Origin: Sulfolobus islandicus Y.N.15.51
Lineage (GTDB): Archaea > Thermoproteota > Thermoprotei_A > Sulfolobales > Sulfolobaceae
Length of the DNA: 64,000 nt
Direction: 5' to 3'
NCBI RefSeq assembly: GCF_000022485.1
Contig: NC_012623.1
Span: 1,514,501-1,578,500, forward strand
How positions within the stretch are numbered: the first letter of the stretch is position 1; each line of letters starts with the position of its first letter. The notes below the pieces were generated by a model. It was not told where the DNA came from and ran no database searches. It was given only the letters and a program-made list of their open reading frames with translations. Below are positions 17,873 through 29,836 of this stretch, one piece after another. Position numbers and translations under genes: made by a program.

Positions 17873-19009
17873 GTGAAAGGGAAGAGAGTAATTTTTCTCT
17901 CAGCATCATCATTTTTCCTCTCATACTTTTCCAGAGTCGCTTGGAGTATTGTGGCACCTCTTTCCACATTAAAGACTACTACTACTGAAGATAGTATAAT
18001 ATTCGCACTTTTCTTCCTAGGCTATATTCTAATCCAAATTCCTTCTGGAACGTTGGCGGATCGTATTTCTGCGAAACGCTTACTTTTCCTCTCTTTATTA
18101 GGTGTAGCAGTCACGTCGTTTGTCTCAGCAACTTTTCCTCTCATTACGGTTGAATATCTCGCAAGCTTTCTAATGGGATTTTCTGCTGGTTGGATATATC
18201 CTATTACAGTAAAACTACTCAGCACCTCCTTTGATGACAAAGACTTACCTATTGCCATGAGTATTTATAGCATGGCTTGGCCCTTATCTATCGTAGCTTC
18301 CGGTATTGTAATACCTTTTCTAGCTTTAACATTTAGTTGGGAGTTCTCATTCTATTTTATAAGTGTATTTTCCATAATTTTAGGTATTTTAGCCCTCCTC
18401 TATCTTCCTTCATTGAAGTTAACGAAAAGTATAATTAAGTTTAAGGACGTAATTAGAGATAAGAACTCCATATATATTTCAATTGGAGGTTTTTTATTCT
18501 ATTTAACATATTGGGTGCTTGTTCTATATCTTTATAAATATTTACTGGGTGTAGTTAGAAACGAATATGTAGCAGGTATAATATACTCGCTCACTGCATT
18601 AACCGGAATTTTCTCTACTATTCTAGCTGGATATATAATAAAATCGTTAGGTGTTAAGAGAACATTTCTATTGTTCATAAGCTTGTATAGTTTCTCGTTA
18701 CTTATTTTTTCATTTACGAAGAACGTAATGGTTATAGGTATTGACGCATTGGCTTTAGGTTTCTTCAGGTTTATTATAACGCCAACGAGTTCTACAGCAG
18801 TAGCTGTAATTGGGGGAAAAGAGCGGAGTGGTAGCGTAACTGGATTTGCTAACTTCTTTTGGCAATCTAGCGGTATAGTTGGCTCCATAATAGCCCCTCT
18901 ACTTATAAACTTATTTACATATACATATTTGTGGACTTTTATTAGTGTACTCTCTTTTCTTTCTTTAATTTTTTACTATAAACTTAAATTTATGAGAGAT
19001 TATCTTTAA
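17873..19009 (+). CDS. MFS transporter
   Basis: 378 aa from GTG 17873, about 12 hydrophobic helices. The helix 2-3 loop reads GTLADRISAKRLL, the MFS motif A pattern (G-x-L-A-D). Helix 4-5 carries the usual small-residue packing. MFS proteins move small solutes by ion symport or antiport across the cytoplasmic membrane. The substrate is not apparent. It overlaps the convergent gene at 18990 by 20 nt. Confidence 0.85.
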   Translation: MKGKRVIFLSASSFFLSYFSRVAWSIVAPLSTLKTTTTEDSIIFALFFLGYILIQIPSGTLADRISAKRLLFLSLLGVAVTSFVSATFPLITVEYLASFLMGFSAGWIYPITVKLLSTSFDDKDLPIAMSIYSMAWPLSIVASGIVIPFLALTFSWEFSFYFISVFSIILGILALLYLPSLKLTKSIIKFKDVIRDKNSIYISIGGFLFYLTYWVLVLYLYKYLLGVVRNEYVAGIIYSLTALTGIFSTILAGYIIKSLGVKRTFLLFISLYSFSLLIFSFTKNVMVIGIDALALGFFRFIITPTSSTAVAVIGGKERSGSVTGFANFFWQSSGIVGSIIAPLLINLFTYTYLWTFISVLSFLSLIFYYKLKFMRDYL

Positions 19010-19337
19010 TATCAATACTCATTCGTTCAACTTCAGCAGAGGAAAGCGTGTCAAGTATTTTTCTCATATAAGCCTTTACAAAATAGTATATCTTGTATTT
19101 TCGAAAAATCTCATACTCTTTTTCTACTACTTGATTTAAATAATCATCAGGTTGATATGTAACTACCTTGAACTTCTTTCCCTCAATCTCAACTTCGTTA
19201 GGAACGTTCAACGTAGTAACCAGAAGTATTTCATTATTATTTATTCCAGCCAAGTAAACGTAAAACTTATCCACCTTCTCTAATGCGCTTAACACTATTT
19301 CCTTATCATCTAACAACTCTTTTTGCCTCCTCCTCAA
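18990..19337 (-). CDS. Hypothetical protein coupled to lipoyl carrier
   Basis: 115 aa alpha/beta protein with no family I recognise; readable stretches are FYVYLAGINNNEILLVTTLN and KYKIYYFVKAYMRKIL. The annotated start overlaps the lipoyl-carrier gene by 32 nt, so it is cotranscribed with it and may act on it. A shorter N-terminus is possible. Confidence 0.55.
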   Translation of the reverse strand: MRRRQKELLDDKEIVLSALEKVDKFYVYLAGINNNEILLVTTLNVPNEVEIEGKKFKVVTYQPDDYLNQVVEKEYEIFRKYKIYYFVKAYMRKILDTLSSAEVERMSIDIKDNLS

Positions 19338-19728
19338 ATTGCTTGTATGCTTCTTGAATTGGTTTGAAAGTTCTTTTTATAATATCGACATCCTCTATCC
19401 TTATCTTAATTATCCAACTATCATAAGGTCTTTCATTAATTAATGAAGGATTTTTTACTACTTCTTCATTTACGTCAAAAACTTCACCCTCTATTGGCAA
19501 CCTAAACTTACCTATCCATTTAGCACTCTCAATGGAGAATAAAACGCTTCTTCCATTTACTTTCTCGCCCTTCTGTTTCGCTGTAACTTGAAATATTTTG
19601 CCAGCCATATATTGTCCTAGATCAGTAACGCCTATACTAATTACATTATTATCTTCTATCCTTACCCACACATGTTTTTCCGGTTCATAAAGTAAATCAT
19701 CAGGGAAGGTAAACCCTAAGATCTTCAT
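19306..19728 (-). CDS. GcvH-like lipoyl carrier, candidate LbpA
   Basis: 140 aa GcvH fold: EKHVWVRIEDNNVISIGVTD, then SIESAKWIGKFRLPIEGEVF, with K in ESAKW as the expected lipoyl lysine, and the NERPYDSWIIKIRIE end typical of the family. In glycine cleavage, H protein carries aminomethyl groups; in sulfur oxidisers the related LbpA is the carrier of the sHdr complex. No gcvT or gcvP is in the window, whereas the complete sHdr set and lipoate assembly genes are within 20 kb, so LbpA is favoured. This is inference. Confidence 0.75.
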   Translation of the reverse strand: MKILGFTFPDDLLYEPEKHVWVRIEDNNVISIGVTDLGQYMAGKIFQVTAKQKGEKVNGRSVLFSIESAKWIGKFRLPIEGEVFDVNEEVVKNPSLINERPYDSWIIKIRIEDVDIIKRTFKPIQEAYKQFEEEAKRVVR

Positions 19729-19780
19729 AAATATTTGACATATTTTTAAGCTTATAAACTTTATTTAGTAAACCATAATT

Positions 19781-20275
19781 ATGGTTAATTTCGCAGTTTG
19801 GTTAGATGGAGTTATTCTAAAAATAGATCTAACTGACTCACTTTACAAGATTTATAAGGGAGACAAGATTAGCTTACCCATCACTTATGATATTAATGAT
19901 GATTGGCTCAAAATCTATGATCAGATTAGAGAAGTGGAATTAGCCATTCTCTCTCCCTATGATGAAACTACTACAAAGACCATTTTGGAGAGAATTAATT
20001 TGAAACCCAGTTACGTCATAGTCAATAGAGGAAGAACTAAACCATCAAAAGAGCCGTATAGGATTTTAATTGAGGTCTCTAGATGGGATCCTTTACAAAT
20101 AGTAACTTTAGCATCATCCCCCTTAGATTTACTATCTGCAAGATTTTTCGATTCTAGAATAAAAGTTATTTGCGTGAAGAGATATCAAGACTGTTCTAAA
20201 TATTCTCCATTCTTATATTCTGCTAATCTAGAAGACGCTATATCCTCACTTAAGAGACTTAAAGTTATAAGGTAG
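19781..20275 (+). CDS. HAD-like hypothetical protein
   Basis: 164 aa. The N-terminus NFAVWLDGVILKIDLTDSLY resembles a haloacid-dehalogenase start (a DGVIxxID-type motif in place of D-x-D), and the later DLLSARFFDSRIKVICVKR resembles its C-terminal half. The canonical second Asp is not obvious, so the enzyme may be inactive or not HAD at all. It is divergent from the lipoyl carrier, with about 50 nt between. Confidence 0.5.
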   Translation: MVNFAVWLDGVILKIDLTDSLYKIYKGDKISLPITYDINDDWLKIYDQIREVELAILSPYDETTTKTILERINLKPSYVIVNRGRTKPSKEPYRILIEVSRWDPLQIVTLASSPLDLLSARFFDSRIKVICVKRYQDCSKYSPFLYSANLEDAISSLKRLKVIR

Positions 20276-20324
20276 GAAAAGTGTTTTTAAATAAGTTTAT
20301 AATTTCTGAATGAAATATAAGAAT

Positions 20325-20681
20325 ATGTCGATTGAGAATGAGGCAAAGAAGTTAGCTGCTACTTATGCGAGATGGTTAAGAAATCCTCAAGATGCTCTCT
20401 TTGGGAAAGATGGGGAGGGAGTTGTTCTTCAAATTTATAAGAAACTAAAGCAAGCTAAGGACAAAAATGAAATACTTGAAATACTCAAGTTAGATCAGTA
20501 TACATATACAATGGAAAAGACCACGTTGAATGATATGGCCAGATTTATAAGCGATTTACTAAATAAGATTCAGCAAATGGATGATCAATCTGCTTTGCGA
20601 TTCACTGTAGAGGTATTTAGATATTTTCAAATAGCATTAGCTACTAAATTGGAGGATATGAATAAGGGTTTATGGGCATAG
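20325..20681 (+). CDS. Hypothetical helical protein, 118 aa
   Basis: The start at 20325 (MSIENEAKKLAATYARWL) is chosen because a TATA box (GTTTATAAT, 20295-20303) lies 26 nt upstream, giving a leaderless transcript; an upstream ATG at 20310 would add five residues. The protein is nearly all helical with no membrane segment (IQQMDDQSALRFTVEVFRYF). No family recognised. Confidence 0.6.
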   Translation: MSIENEAKKLAATYARWLRNPQDALFGKDGEGVVLQIYKKLKQAKDKNEILEILKLDQYTYTMEKTTLNDMARFISDLLNKIQQMDDQSALRFTVEVFRYFQIALATKLEDMNKGLWA

Positions 20682-20728
20682 AATTTCCAAAAAATCACGT
20701 TAACTTTTTTTGCTAAAATAAGGAAAGA

Positions 20729-20738
20729 TTTATATATA
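20729..20738 (+). promoter_or_regulatory. TATA box of Lrs14-like gene
   Basis: TTTATATATA is centred 26 nt before the ATG at 20760, preceded by the purine-rich AAGGAAAGA as a BRE-like element. This is the cleanest leaderless promoter in the window. Confidence 0.65.
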
Positions 20739-20759
20739 CGTTTTTTCTGATATATTCAT

Positions 20760-21137
20760 ATGCAAGTAGAGAATATAAGAGTTAGGCTTCCATCTGGAAA
20801 AGAAGTTGGATTAGTAGATGCACTGAACTTCTGCTATGATATTTCAGATACTGACTTCCAAGTGTTAAAGACATTGCTGAACAGTGGACCGAAGACTGAA
20901 GATGAATTAGCTGAAATGCTTCATTTAAGCAAGGCTTCAATAAATAGATCTGTAAATAAACTAGTTTCATTGGGCTTTGTGGATAGGGTAAAAGATTCTT
21001 CATCGAAGGGAGGAAGACCAAGATATATCTATAAGCCCATAGAGGCGGACAGAATTACTGAGAAGATTTCGAGCGATTTCAAATATTGTGCTGACTTATT
21101 CTCTAGTACAATACCACAAGAATTGAAAGGAAAGTGA
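20760..21137 (+). CDS. Lrs14-type winged-helix regulator
   Basis: 125 aa. It shares the layout of the gene at 16965: [18 protein letters not shown], winged helix [20 protein letters not shown], recognition helix [20 protein letters not shown], wing [10 protein letters not shown] and a C-terminal dimer helix containing one Cys. Lrs14 proteins bind AT-rich promoter DNA, often their own. Leaderless start at 20760. Cysteines near the C-terminus (KYCADLFS) could make it redox- or sulfur-responsive, which is inference from its place next to sulfur-trafficking genes. Confidence 0.8.
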   Translation: MQVENIRVRLPSGKEVGLVDALNFCYDISDTDFQVLKTLLNSGPKTEDELAEMLHLSKASINRSVNKLVSLGFVDRVKDSSSKGGRPRYIYKPIEADRITEKISSDFKYCADLFSSTIPQELKGK

Positions 21138-21149
21138 ATTAGTTTGTTT

Positions 21150-21317
21150 TTAACCTTCGTTTTTCTTACATTTAAAAGCAAATCTATCTGGTTCTCTTAA
21201 AAAGGCTAACATACATATTTCAGTGTCAAAATAATACTTAATATTATTATAGTCAGTAGTATAGGGAGTACATTCAGCTTCAAATAACCTATTACATACT
21301 GGGCATATGACCTTCAT
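21150..21317 (-). CDS. Small zinc-finger protein, 55 aa
   Basis: Found by direct translation. It starts MKVICPVCNRLFEAEC, has a central Tyr-rich stretch (YTTDYNNIKYYF), then TEICMLAFLREPDRFAFKC. Four or five Cys (C5, C8, C16, C35, C50) fit a single zinc or iron site of TRASH/YHS-like kind, where a C-x2-C pair is followed by an FDT-x-C-x2-F helix. It fills an otherwise empty gap, has a normal stop, and is divergent from the TusA-like gene. Confidence 0.65.
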   Translation of the reverse strand: MKVICPVCNRLFEAECTPYTTDYNNIKYYFDTEICMLAFLREPDRFAFKCKKNEG

Positions 21318-21358
21318 GTTGTTAAAAATAAATTTTTTATCTTTATAACGTTAATTCT

Positions 21359-21631
21359 TTGAGTATGATTGAAGAAATGGATTTAACTTCGTTTGAATGC
21401 CCAGAGCCTTTCATGAAGGTAGTTGCAAAACTCATGAAGATAGAGAATGGAGAACTTAAGATTAGGTATAAGGATCCCAAATGCAGGGAAATGTTGTTGG
21501 AGGCTATGAAGCTAATGAATTGCAAGGTTCTTGAGGATTCACAACAAGATGGGATATTTTTTATGCATATTAAAAAAGAAAGTAGTAGTTCTGAAAAGCC
21601 TAAAAAAATCGAACTAACTGGAGGTTGCTGA
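21359..21631 (+). CDS. TusA-like sulfur carrier protein
   Basis: 90 aa with the TusA/SirA fold. The active-site loop is FECPEPFMKVVAKLMKIENG (C-P-x-P), followed by LKIRYKDPKCREMLLEAMKL and a final strand DGIFFMHIKK. TusA proteins carry persulfide sulfur on the loop Cys. A C-terminal extension ends in GGC. It is distinct from the TusA inside the sHdr cluster at 32173. Its 3' end overlaps a convergent Lrs14-like gene by 18 nt. MVN starts are absent; ATG at 21365 (MIEEMD) is also possible. Confidence 0.7.
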   Translation: MSMIEEMDLTSFECPEPFMKVVAKLMKIENGELKIRYKDPKCREMLLEAMKLMNCKVLEDSQQDGIFFMHIKKESSSSEKPKKIELTGGC

Positions 21632-21949
21632 CAGTATCTTAGAAGCACAGCTAGTTAAATCTTGTTTTATTTTAGTCTCAGCATTATGTATTACCGCATA
21701 TAGATATTTAGGTCTCCCTATTCTCTTCCCTTCCTCTCCATCCTTATTCCTAACTATCAACCCTATTTCTATTAATTTCTTTAGACTATTTTCAACTGTA
21801 GTTTTGCTGAGTTTCATTATGGAAGCTAACTCTTCAGCGGAAATTGGTCTGTTAAGCTCAACTAATTTAAATAGGCACTCAACATCAGTATCTGATATTT
21901 TATAACAACATCTTATTGCCTCTTTGCTTTCTGAAAGTTTTAAACTCAT
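21614..21949 (-). CDS. Lrs14-like regulator, Cys-rich
   Basis: 111 aa. It matches the paralogues in its winged helix: ISDTDVECLFKLVELNRPIS, recognition helix KLSKTTVENSLKKLIEIGLI and wing KRIGRPKYLYAV. It lacks the N-terminal RFPDG-type segment and has CC near residue 14 plus Cys at ISDTDVEC and LTSCASK. Cysteines and position facing the TusA-like gene suggest, but do not show, sulfur sensing. Confidence 0.75.
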   Translation of the reverse strand: MSLKLSESKEAIRCCYKISDTDVECLFKLVELNRPISAEELASIMKLSKTTVENSLKKLIEIGLIVRNKDGEEGKRIGRPKYLYAVIHNAETKIKQDLTSCASKILSATSS

Positions 21950-21981
21950 AAACTTATTTTATCTTTTCTAGTATTAAAACT

Positions 21982-22446
21982 TTAACTATTTTTTAAGGAT
22001 GATACTGGGGGAGGATTATTTACATTATATATTTTTTTCATGTATTCCCTATACATACACCTATCTTGAATAACTATAAGTCCTGCTTTTCTAGCCTTTT
22101 CCGCAGCCTCATCATTTCTAATACCTTCCTGCATCCATATTACCTTTACGTCACCAACCTTATTAACTCTCTCCAAAACTTGATCAACAATTTTAGGTAC
22201 CTCATTTGATGGTCTAAATATCTCAACGATTTCGACCTTATCCGGTACGTCGAGAATCGATGGATAAGACTTTTTACCTAATATTTCACTCGCAGATGGA
22301 TTTACTGGTATTACGTTATATCCATGATCCATTAAAAACTTGGGCACTTGAAAAGCTGCTTTAGATGGATCTTTAGAGAATCCAACAGTTGCTACATTTT
22401 TATATTTAAGTAAAACTTCCCTTATGACTTCCTCTTCATTCTCCAT
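21982..22446 (-). CDS. CoA-binding domain protein (YccU type)
   Basis: 154 aa Rossmann-fold CoA-binding protein. Motifs: NVATVGFSKDPSKAAFQVPK, then GYNVIPVNPSASEILGKKSY, VEIVEIFRPSNEVPKIVD, VIWMQEGIRNDEAAEKARKA and VIQDRCMYREY. This is the single-domain family related to the N-terminal part of ADP-forming acyl-CoA synthetases. Substrate and process are unknown. It is divergent from the lipoate ligase gene. Confidence 0.85.
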   Translation of the reverse strand: MENEEEVIREVLLKYKNVATVGFSKDPSKAAFQVPKFLMDHGYNVIPVNPSASEILGKKSYPSILDVPDKVEIVEIFRPSNEVPKIVDQVLERVNKVGDVKVIWMQEGIRNDEAAEKARKAGLIVIQDRCMYREYMKKIYNVNNPPPVSSLKNS

Positions 22447-22552
22447 AATATTTACTTGTATTTTTGGCTTTTAAATTTGTCTATGTCAATTTAATGTTTT
22501 TCGAAGATTTAGGAGAAATATTTTTATATTAAGTTAACTAAAGCATCTAGGA

Positions 22553-23588
22553 ATGAGAGAATTAAGGTTTTTAGTTGAGAGAAATAATCAAGCTTATATA
22601 CTAGCAGGTGAAGAGGCTCTTCTTTTATCAGTAGCTAACGGCTACCAACCAGTTTTACGATTTGTAATATTTGACCCTCCAGCAGTTCTTATAGGCTACC
22701 ATCAAGCAGTTGAGCAAGAAGTGAATATAGAAGAAGTGAAAAAAAAGAGGCTGGGAGATAGGTAGAAGACCTACTGGAGGAGGTACAATTATAATGGGTC
22801 CATGGCAATTGGGTTGGGAAATTTACGCGAGCAATGATCTGTTGGGATACACTCCAGAAAGTGCAATAAAGATTGGCGCGGAAGGTGTCATTAGGGCATT
22901 AGATAAGTTGGGTATAAAGGCATCTTTTAGACCAAAGAACGATGTGGAGGTAAATGGGAGGAAGATCTCTGGAATTGGAGCGTTTTCTGAGGGTAAGTAT
23001 ATAGCAGTTACCGGCACGATTCTATTGGATTTCGATGCGGACGCAATGGTTTCAGTTCTTAGATTATCTTCTGAAAAACTTAAGGATAAATTAGCGAGAG
23101 ATTTTAAAGATCGATTAACTTGGATTAATAAGGAATTAACACGCCCAATTGACATGGAAGAATTAATAAAAATCTCTAGAGACTCCTTTGCAGAAACATT
23201 AGGGGTAAAACTTGTAGATGGAAACTACAACGAATTTGAAAAGAAGACAATACACGAATTAGGGTTAAAGTACTCATCCCCAGAATGGATATTCAACTTA
23301 AGGCGACCATTAATTGGAGATAATATAAGATACGTAGAAAAGAAACTTCCAGGTGGGCTAGTTAAAGTACAAGTCAAAATGGCTAGTAAAAATCTGATAG
23401 AATCAGTTCTAATAACCGGTGATTTCTTTATAGAACCGAGAAATGCCATATATGATCTAGAAGCTAGGCTAAAGTGGAGTAGAGTTGAGGATTTAGAAGA
23501 CGAAATCAAAACGTGGTTTAATAGCGTGAAGGCAATTGGAATAACTGCTGATAATCTCATAAAAATAATAGAAGAGGCGGTAAGATGA
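22553..23588 (+). pseudogene. lplA: Lipoate-protein ligase, interrupted at an A8 tract
   Basis: One ligase is read in two frames. The first part (22553-22765) gives 70 aa including PAVLIGYHQAVEQEVNIEEV and stops. The second part resumes with GWEIGRRPTGGGTIIMGPWQ, the hallmark RRPTGGG, then NDVEVNGRKISGIGAFSEGK with the reactive Lys. Deleting one A from the run of eight at 22739-22746 restores a single frame of about 344 aa, with a C-terminal accessory domain. The enzyme would attach lipoate or octanoate to the carrier. This may be a real null, a sequencing error, or polymerase slippage at A8. Its stop overlaps the next start by 4 nt. Confidence 0.8.
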
Positions 23589-24490
23589 GGCCATTATTAC
23601 TTTACGCTCCCAATTTAAAAAGGTATGAGACTGATTTTTTAGATTCTAGAAAGGGATGGAAGTCCATATCAGTCACAGGGACATATTGTGCATTTAACTG
23701 TAAACATTGTGGTAGACGAGTATTAGAATCAATGATTGATGGTTCTGCTCAAGATAAAATTGAGAAAGAAGTAATGGAAGCAGTAAATAGAGGAGATGAG
23801 GGAATTATACTATCAGGTGGTTCTACATTGAGAGGAGATGTTCCAATATGGAAGTATTCTAACTTATTGAAAAGATATTCCGATAAACTCACAATAATAG
23901 CGCATACTGGTGTAGTTAAAAATGAAGAAATAGCTATGAAATTTAAGGAAAGCGGTGTAAAAATCGCACTGCTGGATATGATATCTGATAATGATGCAAT
24001 TAGAGATATTTTAGGGCAGCCATTTACCGTAAATGATTATCTAAACTCATTTAAATATCTGAAAAAGGTAGGTATAAAAATAGTTCCTCATATAATATTA
24101 GGATTGAGTAAAAAGGGGTTAGAAGGCGACTTAGAGTCAATAAGATTACTTCAAGAAGTTAATCCTGACGCACTAATAATCGTTGGCCTCATGCCACTAG
24201 TTGGAACACAGATGAATAATTCTAGACCTCCAACTCCGGAGGAGATGATAGTTGCCCTAAAAACTGCGAGGGATACTTTTCCTAATATTCCGATTAACTT
24301 AGGTTGTGCAAGACCCAGAGGTAAATCATTTCTCGAGGTAGAAAAGTTTGCTGTGGATTACGATATTGACGCAATAGCTTTTCCGGAAGACGAAACGTAC
24401 GAATATGCAAAAGGTAAAAGGGAAATATTTTTAAGTTATGCTTGTTGTGGTAATGTAGTTTTTGATATATTTAAGGTGATAACCTCATGA
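23585..24490 (+). CDS. Radical SAM lipoate synthase subunit (LipS1/LipS2 pair)
   Basis: 301 aa radical SAM protein. The cluster motif is TYCAFNCKHCGRR (C-x3-C-x2-C). It has the GEE-like GIILSGGSTLRG and PHIILGLSKKGLEG strands of the barrel. Additional Cys near the C-terminus (NLGCARPRGK, SYACCGN) may hold an auxiliary cluster that donates sulfur. Archaea and sHdr organisms make lipoate with two such proteins, LipS1 and LipS2, instead of LipA. Overlapping starts and stops couple it to the ligase and the next radical SAM gene. I do not decide which of the two it is. Confidence 0.8.
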   Translation: MRPLLLYAPNLKRYETDFLDSRKGWKSISVTGTYCAFNCKHCGRRVLESMIDGSAQDKIEKEVMEAVNRGDEGIILSGGSTLRGDVPIWKYSNLLKRYSDKLTIIAHTGVVKNEEIAMKFKESGVKIALLDMISDNDAIRDILGQPFTVNDYLNSFKYLKKVGIKIVPHIILGLSKKGLEGDLESIRLLQEVNPDALIIVGLMPLVGTQMNNSRPPTPEEMIVALKTARDTFPNIPINLGCARPRGKSFLEVEKFAVDYDIDAIAFPEDETYEYAKGKREIFLSYACCGNVVFDIFKVITS

Positions 24491-25542
24491 CACTACGTCT
24501 AGTTTCAAGTCCAGATTGGGTAAGACTAAGTTTTGGAGCAGATATGGTACTAGGTTTTTCTTCTGGAGTGTTTTTAAAGGGAGCTCTAAATACTACGATA
24601 AATCTGTTGCAATATTATCCAGATGGATGCAAAGCAAATTGCTCATACTGTGGTCAAGCTAGAGAAGTAGCCAATGGTCCAGAATGTAAAACCTTAATAA
24701 GGGTAGAATGGCCACTTAGACCTTTAAATGAGGTATTAAAGAGGATTTATGAAAGACAAGGTAACCCACAATACGGTCTTCAGAGAATATGTGTAGGTCA
24801 ATTAGCTCATCCTAGGGCTTCACCAGATGCCATAGAGATAACAAGAAGGATAAGGGAGGCTGGAATTGAACTACAAATTTCAGAGTTAGTGACGGCCACT
24901 TATACGTTTAAACATCACATGATTGAAATGAGGAAAGCAGGAGCTGATATGATTGATGTTGCAATAGATGCTGCAAATGAGAAAGTGTTTGAAGAACTAA
25001 GAGGTAAGAAGGCTAGAAGCATGCACTCATGGAAGAGGTATTTAGAAGCAATAGATGAGGCAGTGGAAGTATTTGGTAAAAAGAACGCTGGTATTCACTT
25101 AATAATAGGGTTAGGTGAGACTGAGGAAGATGCAGTAAATCTGATGTGGTACGCTCATAGTAGGGGAGCTAAAATCTCGCTCTTCGCATTTTACCCAGAA
25201 GCTGGAACTCCAATGGAGAAGAAAAAACCAGTCCCAGTTCACGTCTATAGGAGAATGCAAATAGCTAGGTGGCTAATTGAAAATGATATTGTTGATATCA
25301 ACGCGTTTAAGTTTGATGATAAGGGAGAACTGATTGATATAGAAATGCCATCTGGTATAACCTTAGACGAAGTAGCCCCAGCATTTATGACTAGTGGATG
25401 TCCAGGTTGTAATAGACCATACTCCAATGAGCGGCCAGGTAGAGTATTAAAGAATATTCCTTGGTATCTAAATAGAGAAATGACTTTACGTTCAATCAAA
25501 GCTTCTAGATTAGAATCCCTAATAAAGAAAGTAGTAAGGTAA
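24487..25542 (+). CDS. Radical SAM lipoate synthase subunit (LipS1/LipS2 pair)
   Basis: 351 aa, biotin-synthase-like radical SAM protein. Cluster motif PDGCKANCSYCGQAREV (C-x3-C-x2-C), then RICVGQLAHPRASPDAIEIT and GIHLIIGLGETEEDAVNLMW. The C-terminus has TSGCPGCNRPYSNERPG, a Cys pair suited to an auxiliary cluster. Older annotation would call it biotin synthase, but no biotin genes are near and it sits in ATGA overlap with the other radical SAM gene in a lipoate operon. A Shine-Dalgarno-like AGGTGAT precedes it. Confidence 0.8.
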   Translation: MTLRLVSSPDWVRLSFGADMVLGFSSGVFLKGALNTTINLLQYYPDGCKANCSYCGQAREVANGPECKTLIRVEWPLRPLNEVLKRIYERQGNPQYGLQRICVGQLAHPRASPDAIEITRRIREAGIELQISELVTATYTFKHHMIEMRKAGADMIDVAIDAANEKVFEELRGKKARSMHSWKRYLEAIDEAVEVFGKKNAGIHLIIGLGETEEDAVNLMWYAHSRGAKISLFAFYPEAGTPMEKKKPVPVHVYRRMQIARWLIENDIVDINAFKFDDKGELIDIEMPSGITLDEVAPAFMTSGCPGCNRPYSNERPGRVLKNIPWYLNREMTLRSIKASRLESLIKKVVR

Positions 25543-26328
25543 ATATGTTCATAAAAGATGGCTCTCTAATAAGTTATTTTTCAAGCGGTTTTCCTTCGCA
25601 TGTAAGAGTAAAGGCAATAGATATTTCATCTCCCGATCTTAAATTGTTTTACTCCCCGGTTAAAGGTGAGATCGTAGATATAGTACGATTCGAGATAGGA
25701 CGGCCAAATAGGTTTTCTAAGACTAACTACGATTATATGGTCTTAATTGAAAATGAAAATAGAAAGAGGATAAAGATCCTTCACGTCTTACCATGGGTGG
25801 AGAAAGGCGAATATGTTAAAGAGGGGCAAACAATAGGGGAATTTCTTCAAACACCTTATACTGGTGGTGATTTTCCTCACGCTCACATTGAAGGTATTAC
25901 AATAAGATTTCCAAAGCTTTCAACTTATAGATATTCTAAAATTGGTATAGTGCACAAGAAAGATAAGGAGTTTTTTGATGTGATAATAAAGGACTTTGCT
26001 GAAGCTGGAAAGCTTAGAGGATTAGGTTGTTGTGGAGGATTATTGAATGCGAGTTTACCCTACGCTTGTTATGGTGGAATCATTGGGGGATTCTCTGGTC
26101 AATTGTCACTTTATGGCCTAAATTTAGGATATCTAGCGGTTAAACGTAGAACTTACCTCTTGTTTGAAGGTAAGAAGAACTTATTAAGAAATTGGGAGGA
26201 AGACGCTTCATTCAAGGTTCTTGCAAATAAGCCCATATGTGGTTTCGCGTTTATGGAAGTTGTTCTATCTTATAATGGTTACCCCATGATTAGATTCTTT
26301 TTAAACGACATAAATGTGAATGAAGGTG

Positions 26329-28975
<2,647 letters not shown>

Positions 28976-29491
28976 GTATCATAGTTGAAGGGAATCCACC
29001 TGGAATTTCCACCTTTTCGTTAAATATAATTTTTGGTACACTCAAAATCCTATACTTGTCTCTTTCCTCCTCATACTCTGTAGTATCGTAGATCTCCAAT
29101 TTAACATTCTCATTTATTTGTGATACTTGATATAAGAACTCCGCGGTAATTGGACATTTAGTGCAATCTGGGGTTACAAACAATTTAACGTTTCCCCTCA
29201 CTTGCCTTGCCAACTCCATCTCCTTTTCATCTAGGTTAACAATGTTATTAGAGATTCTTACTAACGAGTTAAGAAATGGCCATAGCTCATTTGCTATTGG
29301 AATACCATTATAAGTATAGTAAACTCTATCTCCCTTCTTAACTTTAACAAGAGGTTTTTTACAATTATCTAGGGTCTCCACTTTGACGTAATTTTTAAAC
29401 TCATGAAATAAGTCATCTCCATTACAATGCTGGATCGTTATATCTCCCTTCTTAATCGCGTTAAGATACTCCTTAATAACGTAATCATAGC

Positions 29492-29836
29492 TCATATGAA
29501 ATACCTCAAACTTTCTATACCTTCTAGTGATTTAATAATTGAGTTTTCTAAATCTTCTCTATTTTGAAACCTTTTAATAATATAAATGGTTGTACCATTC
29601 AATTCATATTCCAATGGTGCTCCTAATCCTTGAGAGATCCTAGATGCTCTTGCATACTTTGTCCCCATTCCTATCAGATCATCTAAACTCTCCTTACCTG
29701 TAGGTAATGGAATTGGCAAAAATATGGCTGAGTTTTCAATAAAGAACTCATAGTCATCCATTATCACCCTTTCCCTTTTTCCCTCATTAAATAGGGAAAA
29801 TCCCTTCTTCCTTAAGTACTCCTCAAGTTTTCCCAT
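29492..29836 (-). CDS. Conserved hypothetical protein between Lpd and Trx-like
   Basis: About 114 aa from MGKLEEYLRKKGFSLFNEGK; an ATG at 29860 would lengthen it. It is an alpha/beta domain (YEFFIENSAIFLPIPLPTGK, then ELNGTTIYIIKRFQNREDLE). No Cys and no family recognised. Its start lies inside or beside the Lpd stop and its stop overlaps the thioredoxin-like start by 4 nt, so it is translationally coupled on both sides. Confidence 0.6.
   Translation of the reverse strand: MGKLEEYLRKKGFSLFNEGKRERVIMDDYEFFIENSAIFLPIPLPTGKESLDDLIGMGTKYARASRISQGLGAPLEYELNGTTIYIIKRFQNREDLENSIIKSLEGIESLRYFI

Noticed and set aside
24487..25542. Biotin synthase (BioB) call
   Set aside because: Similarity is to the general radical SAM fold. 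No biotin genes are near, and it is overlapped by another radical SAM gene in a lipoate ligase operon.
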